From the NCBI GenBank assembly GCA_946482515.1, contig CAMLRS010000011.1, positions 55,908 through 119,907 on the forward strand: a stretch of DNA of 64,000 bases, given 5' to 3'. The notes under the pieces are model-generated. The model was given only the letters and a program-made list of their open reading frames with translations, searched no databases and was not told where the DNA came from. This document shows, piece by piece, positions 35,271-43,967 of the stretch; position 1 is the stretch's first letter, and each line of letters starts with the position of its first letter. The stretch is from an uncultured Flavobacteriales bacterium. GTDB taxonomy: Bacteria; Bacteroidota; Bacteroidia; Flavobacteriales; Crocinitomicaceae. Both the position numbers and the translations under genes were made by a program.

Positions 35271-37223
35271 ATGACATTTAACGATCTCGGATTACGAGCC
35301 GAGGTTCTGCAGTCGATTGAGAAACTGGGTTTTGCAGAACCGACTCCGATCCAACAAAGTGCCATACCGCACTTACTGAAAAACGAAAGCGATTTCGTTG
35401 GGCTAGCACAAACGGGAACAGGGAAAACAGCCGCATTCGGACTGCCACTGATTCACAAAGTAACCGACCGTCCACGGGAAACACAAGCCCTCGTCCTTTG
35501 TCCTACAAGGGAATTGTGTTTACAGATCTCCAAAGACTTAGAAGCATTTGCACAATTTGACAAACAGATCTCTGTTGTTGCCGTTTACGGTGGTACAGAC
35601 ATTCGTCGTCAGATGAGCGATATTAAAAGAGGCGCAACCGTTGTGGTAGCGACTCCGGGCCGTCTTGTCGATCTGATTAACCGAAAAGCAGTATTCCTGC
35701 AAACGGTAGAAACAGTCGTGCTCGACGAAGCAGATGAAATGCTCAACATGGGCTTCAAGGAAGACATCGATTTCATCCTGTCTGCAACGCCTGATACCAA
35801 AAACACCTGGCTTTTCTCGGCTACCATGCCGAAAGAAGTGGCGGCAATCGCCAAAAACTACATGACCGATCCGCTCGAAGTAGCGATGGGACACAAAAAT
35901 CAAAGCAACGAGAACATCGAGCACGTGTACTATTCCGTAAAGGAAAAAGACCGTTACGATGCATTGAAGCGCCTGATCGACGCCAGCCCGGAGATTTTCG
36001 GATTGGTATTCTGCCGTACGCGTAACGAAACAGCTACCGTAGCGGAAAAACTGGCAAAAGACGGTTACAGCGCTGAGCCATTGCACGGAGATCTCTCCCA
36101 GGCAATGCGTGACCGCGTTATGGACCGTTTCCGTGAGCGTTCTATCCAGCTGCTTGTAGCAACGGATGTGGCAGCACGCGGAATCGACGTAGACAACATC
36201 ACACACGTGATCAACTACAACCTGCCAGACGATATCGAGAACTATACACACCGAAGCGGACGTACAGCCCGTGCAGGTCGTACAGGAAAATCACTCGTGC
36301 TCATCAACACACGCGAGCATTACAAGATCAAAGCCATCGAGCGCCAGATCCGCATGGATTTCACGCCGGCCCTGATCCCGGATGCAGCAGAGATCTGCGG
36401 AATTCAGCTCAACAAGCTGATCTCCAAAGTGAAAGATATCGAAGTGAAGGAAAATGACATCGCTCCGTACCTTCCGGCTATCATGGCCGATTTCGAAGAG
36501 CTTTCCAAGGAAGAGGTGATCAAGAAATTCATCTCGGCCGAATTCAACCGCTTTATCGAATACTACGACCGTGCAGGCGATCTGAACATCGCTTCCGGTA
36601 AAGGCGATAAAAAAGGCAGAGACCGTGATCGTGACGATCGTCCGGAAAGAGCAACACGCGGCGAGCGCAGAGATCGTTTCGACGATACCGACAAGACCCG
36701 TTTCTTCGTAAACCTTGGTCAGCGCGATGGCCTCAACCCTGGTGGATTGCTCCGTGTGATCTGCGATGCCAGCGGATTGACTTCGGCTTCTATCGGTAAA
36801 ATCGATGTATTGCAGAACTATTCGTTCTTCGAAACGAACAAAGACCACGAGACAGACGTATTGCGTAAAGTCAACGGTGCCGAATTCGAAGGTCATACCA
36901 TGAACGTGGAAATCACTTCCAAGCAGCCACCGGCGCGCAGAGGAAGTGGAGGCGGAGGAAACTTCCGTGGACCACGTGAAGGAGGCGGCTTCCGCGAAGG
37001 CGGTTTCAAAGGTCGCTCGGAAGGAGGTTTCCGTGAAGGTGGCTTCAAAAGCCGTTCGGAAGGTGGTTTCCGCGGTGGATCTGCTTCCCGTTCCAACGAT
37101 CGTCCGCCACGCAGAGATGGTAGCTACGGAAAAGATTCTGCCGGAACTGGTGGTGGTTTCCGCAAAAGCAGTGGCACCAGCGAACGTCGTACGTACGGTA
37201 AAAAATTCGGATCAAACTATTAA
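35271..37223 (+). CDS. DEAD-box RNA helicase with DbpA domain and RGG-like tail
   Basis: A 650-residue ATP-dependent RNA helicase, probably acting in ribosome assembly, mRNA turnover or cold adaptation (DeaD/CsdA type). The Q motif (FAEPTPIQQ), Walker A (AQTGTGKTAAFG), DEAD box (LDEADEML), SAT and HRSGRTARAGRTGKS are all present. After the core come an acidic spacer and a DbpA-type RNA-binding fold (TRFFVNLGQRDGLNPGGLLR). The last 90 residues are a Gly/Arg/Phe tail with tandem FREGGFK and RSEGG units, typical of RNA-binding or condensate-forming tails. A typical promoter and a short structured leader lie upstream. Confidence 0.96.
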   Translation: MTFNDLGLRAEVLQSIEKLGFAEPTPIQQSAIPHLLKNESDFVGLAQTGTGKTAAFGLPLIHKVTDRPRETQALVLCPTRELCLQISKDLEAFAQFDKQISVVAVYGGTDIRRQMSDIKRGATVVVATPGRLVDLINRKAVFLQTVETVVLDEADEMLNMGFKEDIDFILSATPDTKNTWLFSATMPKEVAAIAKNYMTDPLEVAMGHKNQSNENIEHVYYSVKEKDRYDALKRLIDASPEIFGLVFCRTRNETATVAEKLAKDGYSAEPLHGDLSQAMRDRVMDRFRERSIQLLVATDVAARGIDVDNITHVINYNLPDDIENYTHRSGRTARAGRTGKSLVLINTREHYKIKAIERQIRMDFTPALIPDAAEICGIQLNKLISKVKDIEVKENDIAPYLPAIMADFEELSKEEVIKKFISAEFNRFIEYYDRAGDLNIASGKGDKKGRDRDRDDRPERATRGERRDRFDDTDKTRFFVNLGQRDGLNPGGLLRVICDASGLTSASIGKIDVLQNYSFFETNKDHETDVLRKVNGAEFEGHTMNVEITSKQPPARRGSGGGGNFRGPREGGGFREGGFKGRSEGGFREGGFKSRSEGGFRGGSASRSNDRPPRRDGSYGKDSAGTGGGFRKSSGTSERRTYGKKFGSNY

Positions 37224-37228
37224 ACTAA

Positions 37229-37320
37229 TTAGCAATTATCAATTTCAAAATTATCAAGGCGGTTTTTGAAAAACGAAACCCCTTGATAATTGATAATTAC
37301 CCAATTTATAATTGAATTAA
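37229..37320. repeat. Family C AT-rich palindromic element, copy 3
   Basis: Between the helicase and typA genes. AATTATCAAGG pairs with CCTTGATAATT around GCGGTTTTTGAAAAACGAAAC-like loop sequence, itself a TTTTTGAAAAA hairpin. It may attenuate transcription between the two genes. Confidence 0.7.
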
Positions 37321-37324
37321 TAAC

Positions 37325-39121
37325 ATGGAAATCAGGAACATCGCAATTATCGCACACGTTGACCACGGAAAGACAACACTGGTCGACAAAATGATCGAAG
37401 CAGGAGCAGTTGTGAATGAGCGCGAACGCCTTACAGGTGAGCTCATCATGGACAACAACGACCTGGAGCGTGAACGTGGGATCACTATTGTTTCTAAAAA
37501 CGTATCGGTTACTTACAAAGGAACCAAGATCAATATCATCGACACTCCGGGCCACGCCGATTTCGGTGGGGAAGTGGAGCGCGTATTGAACATGGCCGAC
37601 GGTGTTTGCCTCCTGGTAGATGCATTCGAAGGACCAATGCCGCAAACGCGTTTCGTACTCGGAAAAGCACTGTCAATGGGAATCAAACCGTTGCTGGTGA
37701 TCAACAAAGTCGATAAAGAGAACTGTACACCTGATGAGGTACACGAGAAAGTATTCGACCTGATGTTTGAGCTCGATGCCAATGAAGAACAGCTCGAATT
37801 CCCGACGATTTACGGCTCGGCTAAGAACGGCTGGATGTCGACAGACTGGAAACAGCCTACGACTTCCATTACGCCGCTGCTCGACCAGATCCTCGACTAT
37901 TTCCCGCCGCGCGAAATCGAAGAGGGAAATACACAGCTTTTGATCACTTCACTTGATTTCTCTACCTACGTAGGACGTATTGCTATCGGTCGTCTGGCGC
38001 GTGGCGTTATCAAGGAAAACATGCCGATCATCCTTTCTAAAAGAGATGGTTCGCAGGAAAAACACCGCATCAAGGAAGTATTCGTATTTGATGGTGTTGA
38101 GCGCAGAAAAGTAACGGAAGTTCAGGCAGGAGATATCTGTGCGATCACCGGAATCGAAGGTTTCGAGATCGGCGACTGCATCTGTGATGCCGAGAACCCG
38201 GATCCGTTGGCTACGATCTCTATCGACGAGCCGACAATGAGCATGTTGTTCTCCATCAACGATTCACCGTTCTTCGGTAAAGAAGGAAAATTGGTGACAT
38301 CCCGCCACATCCAGGAGCGTTTGACCAAAGAATTGGAGAAAAACCTCGCCATGCGTGTAACAGATACAGATAAAGCAGATAAGTGGATGGTTGCCGGTCG
38401 CGGAGTACTCCATTTGTCGGTACTGATCGAAACTATGCGCCGTGAAGGCTACGAGCTCCAGGTTGGACAGCCGCAGGTAATCCTGAAAGAAATCAACGGA
38501 CAGAAATGTGAGCCGGTAGAAGAGCTGACCATCGACCTTCCGGAAGAATTCTCCGGAACAGCTGTGGAAGCCGTTACAAAACGCAAAGGCGAAATGACCA
38601 ATATGGAGCCGAAAGGCGCACGTATGGTGATCCAGTTCATTATTCCTTCCCGCGGTATTATCGGTCTGCGCAACTACCTGTTGACGCAAACAGCCGGTGA
38701 AGCGATCATGACACACCGTTTCCTCGAATACCAGCCATACAAAGGCGAAATTCCGGGACGTCAGAACGGTTCATTGATCTCGCTCGAGCAGGGAACTTCC
38801 ATTCCGTTCTCACTGAACAACCTCCAGGAGCGTGGTAAGTTCTTCATTCACCCGAATGAGAACATCTACGAAGGACAGGTAATCGGTGAAAACTCCCGTG
38901 CAGGCGACCTGTGTGTGAACGTAACGAAGACCAAAAAGCTCACCAACATGCGTTCATCCGGCGCCGACGACAAAGTACGTCTGGCTCCACCGAAAGTATT
39001 CAGCCTCGAAGAGTGCCTCGAATACATCCAGGACGACGAATACGTAGAAGTAACACCAGGAAACCTGCGCATCCGCAAAATCTTGCTGAAAGAAAACGAG
39101 CGCAAGCGTTCAGGGAAATAA
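37325..39121 (+). CDS. typA: Ribosome-associated GTPase TypA/BipA
   Basis: A 598-residue translational GTPase that assists 50S assembly and stress adaptation. It carries G1 AHVDHGKTTL, switch I with ERERGIT, G3 DTPGHADFGGEVERV and G4 NKVDK, then EF-G-like domains II, III and V and the BipA-specific C-terminal domain (RNYLLTQTAGEAIMTHRF, PHENIYEGQ-like region). Length is normal for the family. It follows the helicase gene in the same orientation with a family C repeat between them. A good terminator follows at 39187-39214. Confidence 0.97.
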   Translation: MEIRNIAIIAHVDHGKTTLVDKMIEAGAVVNERERLTGELIMDNNDLERERGITIVSKNVSVTYKGTKINIIDTPGHADFGGEVERVLNMADGVCLLVDAFEGPMPQTRFVLGKALSMGIKPLLVINKVDKENCTPDEVHEKVFDLMFELDANEEQLEFPTIYGSAKNGWMSTDWKQPTTSITPLLDQILDYFPPREIEEGNTQLLITSLDFSTYVGRIAIGRLARGVIKENMPIILSKRDGSQEKHRIKEVFVFDGVERRKVTEVQAGDICAITGIEGFEIGDCICDAENPDPLATISIDEPTMSMLFSINDSPFFGKEGKLVTSRHIQERLTKELEKNLAMRVTDTDKADKWMVAGRGVLHLSVLIETMRREGYELQVGQPQVILKEINGQKCEPVEELTIDLPEEFSGTAVEAVTKRKGEMTNMEPKGARMVIQFIIPSRGIIGLRNYLLTQTAGEAIMTHRFLEYQPYKGEIPGRQNGSLISLEQGTSIPFSLNNLQERGKFFIHPNENIYEGQVIGENSRAGDLCVNVTKTKKLTNMRSSGADDKVRLAPPKVFSLEECLEYIQDDEYVEVTPGNLRIRKILLKENERKRSGK

Positions 39122-39186
39122 TTAAGTTAATCCACCTTCCCCCTTTGGAGGGGGATTGAGGGGGAGGAATCTCCCGAATCCTATTA

Positions 39187-39214
39187 AAATCCTTCGCTCC
39201 GGCGGAGGATTTTT
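39187..39214 (+). terminator. Terminator after typA
   Basis: AAATCCTTCG pairs with CGGAGGATTT (one G-U) around a 6-base loop, followed by further T residues. Confidence 0.78.
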
Positions 39215-39260
39215 TATTTCCAGCTTTTCCGTATCGTCATGGTGACCAAATAATCTGGTG

Positions 39261-39288
39261 TTGTAAATCAGTTAGGTTAGTATATTTG
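39261..39288 (+). promoter_or_regulatory. Promoter of the DUF6252 lipoprotein gene
   Basis: TTG at 39261-39263, a 17-base spacer and TATATTTG at 39281-39288, both boxes matching the Bacteroidota consensus, 26 bases before the ATG. Confidence 0.6.
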
Positions 39289-39314
39289 TTACAATTCAAA
39301 CAACTAAATGACTT

Positions 39315-39815
39315 ATGAAAACCACCTTTAAATCATCGCTTGTACTAGCCACTATACTATTGGCTTTTTCTTCCTGTAAAAAAGACGACAAGAAGGATTC
39401 GGATCAAACCGGCAATCCGATAGTTGCTGAAAGCTTCAACGCTAAAGTCGATGGCGTTACGTTTAACGAAACGATCATTACCGGAATGGAATTCGAAGCG
39501 GCTTCCAAAATTATTGTTGGCGGATCGGCCAACAGCTCTTATCCGGCTATCAGCTTTCACATGCCGAATGACATTACTGCCGGAACTTATACGTTCAATG
39601 GAACGACCTTACAGGGCTTATATCAGCTCGGTCCGCAGTTAAACGATAGCTATGGGGCAGCTGCCGGAACAGGAACATTGACCATTACTTCACACAACAC
39701 CGCAACCAACCAGGTTGTAGGAACATTCAGCTTCGTCGCAACGCCGGTTCCGGGAAGTTCAGGTTCGGGGTCCTATAACATCACAGAAGGATCATTTGCC
39801 GTTGATTACGATTAA
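39315..39815 (+). CDS. DUF6252-like lipoprotein
   Basis: A 166-residue predicted lipoprotein (lipobox FSSC, Cys21, followed by KKDDKKDSD). The mature protein is beta-rich, with FNAKVDGVTF and GTGTLTITSHNTATNQVVGTFSF typical of the Bacteroidota DUF6252 family, and ends SYNITEGSFAVDYD. Such proteins are exported, Ig-like and of unknown function. It is monocistronic, with its own promoter and a terminator directly after. Confidence 0.8.
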   Translation: MKTTFKSSLVLATILLAFSSCKKDDKKDSDQTGNPIVAESFNAKVDGVTFNETIITGMEFEAASKIIVGGSANSSYPAISFHMPNDITAGTYTFNGTTLQGLYQLGPQLNDSYGAAAGTGTLTITSHNTATNQVVGTFSFVATPVPGSSGSGSYNITEGSFAVDYD

Positions 39816-39847
39816 GCGCTGGTTTACCTCTTATTAAAATTCAATGA

Positions 39848-39877
39848 AATGGTCGGGAGCAATTCCGGCCATTTTTT
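39848..39877 (+). terminator. Terminator after the DUF6252 lipoprotein gene
   Basis: AATGGTCGG pairs with CCGGCCATT (one mismatch) around an 8-base loop, followed by TTTTTG. Confidence 0.8.
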
Positions 39878-39903
39878 GTTTTTAAAATCTCGATTTTCCC
39901 CGA

Positions 39904-39943
39904 TTTTGTTATTGGATTAAAAATTAATCATATATTTGATTAA
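39904..39943 (+). promoter_or_regulatory. Promoter and candidate operator of the XRE/S24 regulator
   Basis: TTTTG at 39904-39908 and TATATTTG at 39931-39938 form the promoter. Overlapping the -7 box is the inverted repeat TTAATCA (39924-39930) and TGATTAA (39937-39943). Further half sites GATTAA (39915-39920) and AATCAA (39949-39954) make an array up to the ATG, fitting autoregulation. Confidence 0.55.
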
Positions 39944-39954
39944 AATTCAATCAA

Positions 39955-40779
39955 ATGGTGCTCGGAAACAATTTGAAGCTCCTGCGGAAGCAAAAGAAAA
40001 AATCACAGGAGGAAGTAGCTGGTGACCTGGGACTTACGCGTAGCAGCTATTCCGGATATGAGAACGGCATTGCCGAACCGGGACTGGATACTCTGGTAGC
40101 GCTGGGAAATTACTATTCCATTCAGCTGAATTTGTTGCTTACCCGTGATCTTTCCACCTGTTCCGAAGCTGAGTGGCAGGTGATCGGCAGTGGTGTTATT
40201 GCCGATATCGGCGGCAAGAACCTGCGCGTATTAACAGCAATGGTCGATGCCAACGAAGAAGAGCTGATCGAGCTCATTCCACAGCAGGCGAGAGCAGGGT
40301 ACACGGCCGGTTATTCCGATCCGGATTACCTGAAAGTATTGCCGACCTTCAGCTTGCCGTTTCTTTCCCGCGACCGCAAATACCGTTCGTTTCCGATTGT
40401 CGGCGATTCCATGCCGCCGGTTGACGAAGGCTCCTTCGTTGTAGCCGAGTACATTCAGAACTGGGCGAGCATCCGTAACGGAACACCTTGTATCGTAGTG
40501 ACCAAAGACGATGGGATTGTTTTCAAGATCGTCAACAACTTTCTCACGACCAGTCAGTCACTGGAATTGTGTTCAACGAACCCGATCTACCAGCCGTATA
40601 TGGTTCACGTAAACGATGTGCTGGAAGTGTGGAAATTCGTGAATTACATTTCACCTTCCTTACCGGAAATGCGCGTCGACGATCATTCGCTGGCACAATC
40701 CATCCAGGCCTTGCAGCGCGAAGTACTCGATTTGAAGCGCAGCCTCAGCTCAACGAATACTTCCCATCCGCGAAACTGA
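39955..40779 (+). CDS. XRE transcriptional regulator with S24/LexA-like domain
   Basis: A 274-residue regulator. Residues 4-60 form a Cro/CI-type helix-turn-helix (KSQEEVAGDLGLTRSSYSGY). Residues about 140-235 are an S24-like domain with the catalytic-type Ser152 in IVGDSMPP and Lys191 in IVFKIVNN. A C-terminal coiled coil follows (LAQSIQALQREVLDLKRSL). The domain plan matches Bacteroidota chromosomal regulators, and no phage genes surround it. I do not see an obvious Ala-Gly cleavage site, so autocleavage is uncertain. The last 35 bases overlap the end of recQ on the opposite strand. AT-rich inverted repeats at its promoter suggest self-repression. Confidence 0.9.
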   Translation: MVLGNNLKLLRKQKKKSQEEVAGDLGLTRSSYSGYENGIAEPGLDTLVALGNYYSIQLNLLLTRDLSTCSEAEWQVIGSGVIADIGGKNLRVLTAMVDANEEELIELIPQQARAGYTAGYSDPDYLKVLPTFSLPFLSRDRKYRSFPIVGDSMPPVDEGSFVVAEYIQNWASIRNGTPCIVVTKDDGIVFKIVNNFLTTSQSLELCSTNPIYQPYMVHVNDVLEVWKFVNYISPSLPEMRVDDHSLAQSIQALQREVLDLKRSLSSTNTSHPRN

Positions 40780-42628
40780 TCGTTTCTTCCGTCAGGAGAA
40801 TTTTTAGCAGCTCTTTCACGCTGGCGTATTGCGTTTCATCGAATCCTTGCAGTAATTCCTGCAAGGTGGAAGGTGTCTTCAATTGTTCCAATACCGTCGT
40901 TCGCAGCGAAAGCGTATTTTCTTTCAATCGCTTGCGTTTGCACACATCGCATTGTCCGCAAGGCTCCGTTTCCTGCCCGAAATAACCGATCAGCTGTTGT
41001 GAACGACAGGTTTCTTCCGTCACATAACGACGCATGGCTTCCATCCGGTAAAGTGCGCGTTCTTTTCGGCGTAAATACGTTTCCGGTCGCAGCTCGAGGT
41101 AATCGTCGGGAAAGCGCTCGTGCAGGAACGTTACCAGCGGATCCGTCGTGCGCCAGTTGATATCGATAATACCGCGTTCTTCGAGAAAACGCAGCTGACG
41201 GTCCAGCTCATTCCGGTCAATCTTCAGCCAGCGACACAGTTCGCGCTCATTGATCTCGTAAAACTGATCGAAAATGTTGCTGTAATTGCGACAGAGCAGC
41301 GTGATCAGCGGATCGACCGTTGGGTTCGAAAGCTGAAAGCTGTACAAATGCGTATTGTTGATCGTGATTTTCACCCGCGAGCTGTGGAAAGCATCTTCGC
41401 TGAAAACGAGATCGCCGTTCATTTCCAAAAGCTTCAGGGAAGGATAAGCCACAGCCAGTGAGAGATTGAATCGTTTGGTGAATTCGGTAAAATCAACGGC
41501 ATACGTTTCCGCATCGCCCGAACCGATCGCGATCTTCAGGTAATTGCACAAAGCACGGTACACCAGCTTCACTGTTTCAATTTCCGGGAATTGCGCCATC
41601 ACTTTAGCTTCCAGCTCGTTGAGATCGTTGGGTTCTACGAAGGCAAATGTTCGGGAAAATTGCCCGTCGCGACCGGCACGTCCTGCTTCCTGGAAATACG
41701 CTTCCGGGTTGTTGGGCAATTCGTAATGCGCTACAAAACGCACGTTCGGTTTATCGATACCCATTCCGAAGGCATTCGTAGCCACCATGACCGGTGTTTC
41801 TTCCGACATCCAGGCCTGGAGCGAAGCGCTGCGCTGTTCGGCATCCATACCGCCGTGGTACATATTCGCCTTGATCTTTTTCGCTTGCAGCAATTGCATG
41901 ATTTCCTTGACACTCCGGCGCGTCTGACAGTAAACAATGCCTACATGGCCTTTCAACCGATTGCAGAGCGATACGATGGCTTCCGTTTTATTGCCGACCG
42001 GAAATACTTCGTAAGTCAGGTTTGGTCGTTCGAACGTCGCTTCGAATATGGTCGGGTTCTGGAGCCGTAGAGTCGTCACAATATCCTCTTTGACTTCGGC
42101 TGTTGCAGTGGCGGTTACGGCCATAATCGGGACTTGCGGATGCATCTCACGCAGAACAGCGATCGAACGGTAGGGTGGACGGAAATCGTGGCCCCATTCC
42201 GAAATACAGTGCGCTTCGTCGACCACCAGCAAACCGATTTCCATATTTTTCGCGCGTTCCAGGAACAAGCGTGTCTGAACACGTTCCGGTGAAACATACA
42301 GGAAATCGAGGCCGCCAAAACGTGCATTGTCGAGTGTGATATCCATTTCCCGGTACGACATGCCGCTTGTGAGCGCTTTGGCCCGAACGCCGCGCTTGAC
42401 CAATTGCCGCACCTGGTCTTCCATCAAAGCGATCAACGGCGAAACGACAATGCAAATGCCTTCCCGTGCTAATCCCGGAACCTGGAAACAAATCGATTTT
42501 CCGCCACCGGTGGGCAGGAGTGCCAGTACATCTTTGCCATAAATAGCCGCGTCGACAATATCCTCCTGCAACGGACGAAAATTGTCATAACCCCATATTT
42601 TCTTGAGTAACTCGCGGCTTTTGTCCAT
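40745..42628 (-). CDS. recQ: RecQ-family ATP-dependent DNA helicase
   Basis: A 627-residue 3'-5' DNA helicase for recombination and fork repair. Motifs: Walker A LPTGGGKSICFQVPG, DEAHCISEWGHDFRPPY, ATATATAEV, and GMGIDKPNVR with EAGRAGRDG. The RQC zinc-binding Cys residues are at TCRSQQLIGYFG and CGQCDVCKRK. A winged-helix region follows. There is no full C-terminal HRDC domain, which is common for the Bacteroidota form of this length. It is convergent with the XRE regulator, and the coding ends overlap by 35 bases. Confidence 0.94.
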   Translation of the reverse strand: MDKSRELLKKIWGYDNFRPLQEDIVDAAIYGKDVLALLPTGGGKSICFQVPGLAREGICIVVSPLIALMEDQVRQLVKRGVRAKALTSGMSYREMDITLDNARFGGLDFLYVSPERVQTRLFLERAKNMEIGLLVVDEAHCISEWGHDFRPPYRSIAVLREMHPQVPIMAVTATATAEVKEDIVTTLRLQNPTIFEATFERPNLTYEVFPVGNKTEAIVSLCNRLKGHVGIVYCQTRRSVKEIMQLLQAKKIKANMYHGGMDAEQRSASLQAWMSEETPVMVATNAFGMGIDKPNVRFVAHYELPNNPEAYFQEAGRAGRDGQFSRTFAFVEPNDLNELEAKVMAQFPEIETVKLVYRALCNYLKIAIGSGDAETYAVDFTEFTKRFNLSLAVAYPSLKLLEMNGDLVFSEDAFHSSRVKITINNTHLYSFQLSNPTVDPLITLLCRNYSNIFDQFYEINERELCRWLKIDRNELDRQLRFLEERGIIDINWRTTDPLVTFLHERFPDDYLELRPETYLRRKERALYRMEAMRRYVTEETCRSQQLIGYFGQETEPCGQCDVCKRKRLKENTLSLRTTVLEQLKTPSTLQELLQGFDETQYASVKELLKILLTEETISFADGKYSLS

Positions 42629-42634
42629 AAAAGA

Positions 42635-43813
42635 TTATTCGATGGAAAGCAGGGCGCTTTTGTAAGCAGGATTGATGAATTCCTTCAATTCGCTATAAGG
42701 CAAAACGGCCCATTCAGGATCGTCGCAGCTGCGCATATAACGAGCAAAATAAGCGCTGAACTGGAGCCCCGTGTCTGTTATCAAAACGTCGCTGAAGGCC
42801 CAGAGTGACGGGTTGTTGTAATTGCAATCTTCTCCTTCATAATATTCCTCATTCTCGCTCTCATCCTCATTCTCATTCTCATTCTCATTCTCATTCTGAA
42901 AATAGGCGGGATAAGCAGCTTGCAATGCGCCATTGATGATCGGGCCGAAAGCATTTTCACGGTAAATGGACCATAAAGAGTAGTTATCTTCCTTCGAAAC
43001 AATGCCTTCAAACTGCAGGATGTCATCTGCGTTGAGTTTCTTCTGGTTTTTCAGGTCCAGGTTGTGAAAATTGGTCGAATAATCCGGGTGTGCACCGCCG
43101 CAGTAATAATTGTACCCGATGGCAAACGAAAGAAAATCTTTATTGGCAAACGTGTAGGATACATAGACCGAATACTCGGTTTCGTCTCCGCCATAACTAC
43201 AGCTGCCGTAATGCGTAAAAGCTTCAATCTGTAAAGCTTCCAGGTAATTGTTCACAAACGTGATCTGATCCATCGGCAATCCTTTCACCACGCGGTACAT
43301 TTCAATGCCGCTGTGTGTTTCGCGGAACCATTGCAGGCTCACACCATTGATAACAGTAATGGAATCCATGCGCTCGAACTGGGCCAGCGAGCTGCGGTAA
43401 TAATCCAGGTCATCGAAGTTTTCATCACGTAGATACGGATTGATGGCATACGGATGCTTGACGTCATCTTTGGTAATACGTTCTAAATTTACCGTCAATG
43501 TTTTCCCATTAAACGTCCACTTTCCGGTAAAAGAATCGCCTTTGCGGTCGAGTACAAAAAGCTCCTGTTTTTCTTTTTCGTTGAAGCGCGAACCCGCATG
43601 AAACGAGAATTTCTTGTCCAGTGTAACACCTTCAAACGGAATATTCAAGCCGGTTTTCGTGTAGAAATAATTGCCGTAGACATTTTCATTGTCTTCGATT
43701 TCCAATAGCATCACGATAGGGGATTTACCGACCGTTCCTTTCAGCAAGAGTGTTTCCGACAGGACAGAAAGCGGTGTAAATCCGAGGGAACAAAAGAAAA
43801 TGAATGCTTTCAT
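42635..43813 (-). CDS. DUF3298-type exported protein with Asn-Glu repeat
   Basis: About 392 residues from MKAFIFFCSLGFTPLSVLS, a signal peptide. The frame opens 63 codons upstream, but a perfect -7 element at 43847-43854 lies between, so the internal start is chosen. The N-terminal half is a beta-rich domain (GNYFYTKTGLNIPFEG, FTGKWTFNGKTLTVNLERI). The C-terminal half has DUF3298 features (YVSYTFANKDFLSFAIGYNYYCGGAHP, NFHNLDL). Near residue 320 is an acidic NENENENENED string encoded by a hexanucleotide repeat. Function unknown, probably periplasmic. It lies 6 bases upstream of recQ on the same strand and may be co-transcribed. Confidence 0.8.
   Translation of the reverse strand: MKAFIFFCSLGFTPLSVLSETLLLKGTVGKSPIVMLLEIEDNENVYGNYFYTKTGLNIPFEGVTLDKKFSFHAGSRFNEKEKQELFVLDRKGDSFTGKWTFNGKTLTVNLERITKDDVKHPYAINPYLRDENFDDLDYYRSSLAQFERMDSITVINGVSLQWFRETHSGIEMYRVVKGLPMDQITFVNNYLEALQIEAFTHYGSCSYGGDETEYSVYVSYTFANKDFLSFAIGYNYYCGGAHPDYSTNFHNLDLKNQKKLNADDILQFEGIVSKEDNYSLWSIYRENAFGPIINGALQAAYPAYFQNENENENENEDESENEEYYEGEDCNYNNPSLWAFSDVLITDTGLQFSAYFARYMRSCDDPEWAVLPYSELKEFINPAYKSALLSIE
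42850..42897. repeat. CATTCT hexanucleotide repeat inside the DUF3298 gene
   Basis: Five perfect CATTCT units (42868-42897) with diverged units beside them. The gene is on the minus strand, so units read AATGAG and encode Asn-Glu. It is the same hexanucleotide, in opposite reading, as the His-Ser repeat of the metal ATPase. Confidence 0.85.
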
Positions 43814-43846
43814 TGTAAGCGTGTTTGACGTGGTGATGCTGTGTTT

Positions 43847-43854
43847 CAAAGATA
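43847..43854 (-). promoter_or_regulatory. -7 promoter element for the DUF3298 gene
   Basis: The minus strand reads TATCTTTG, a perfect match, 33 bases upstream of the chosen start. Confidence 0.58.
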
Positions 43855-43967
43855 GCCTTTTCCCCCACATAACAGCTGCTCTCAGGCCTTCTGCCGCGGG
43901 ATAAATAAATACCCGGGTTATTGATGCCCTCGCTATATTTAGGTATATTCGCACAACAAAACACGTT

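Noticed and set aside
39955..40779. Prophage repressor marking an integrated phage
   Set aside because: The XRE/S24 gene is surrounded by housekeeping genes, and no integrase, structural or lysis gene is present.
42850..42897. Phase-variable repeat that switches the DUF3298 gene on and off
   Set aside because: The unit is six bases, so copy-number change keeps the reading frame; only protein length would vary.
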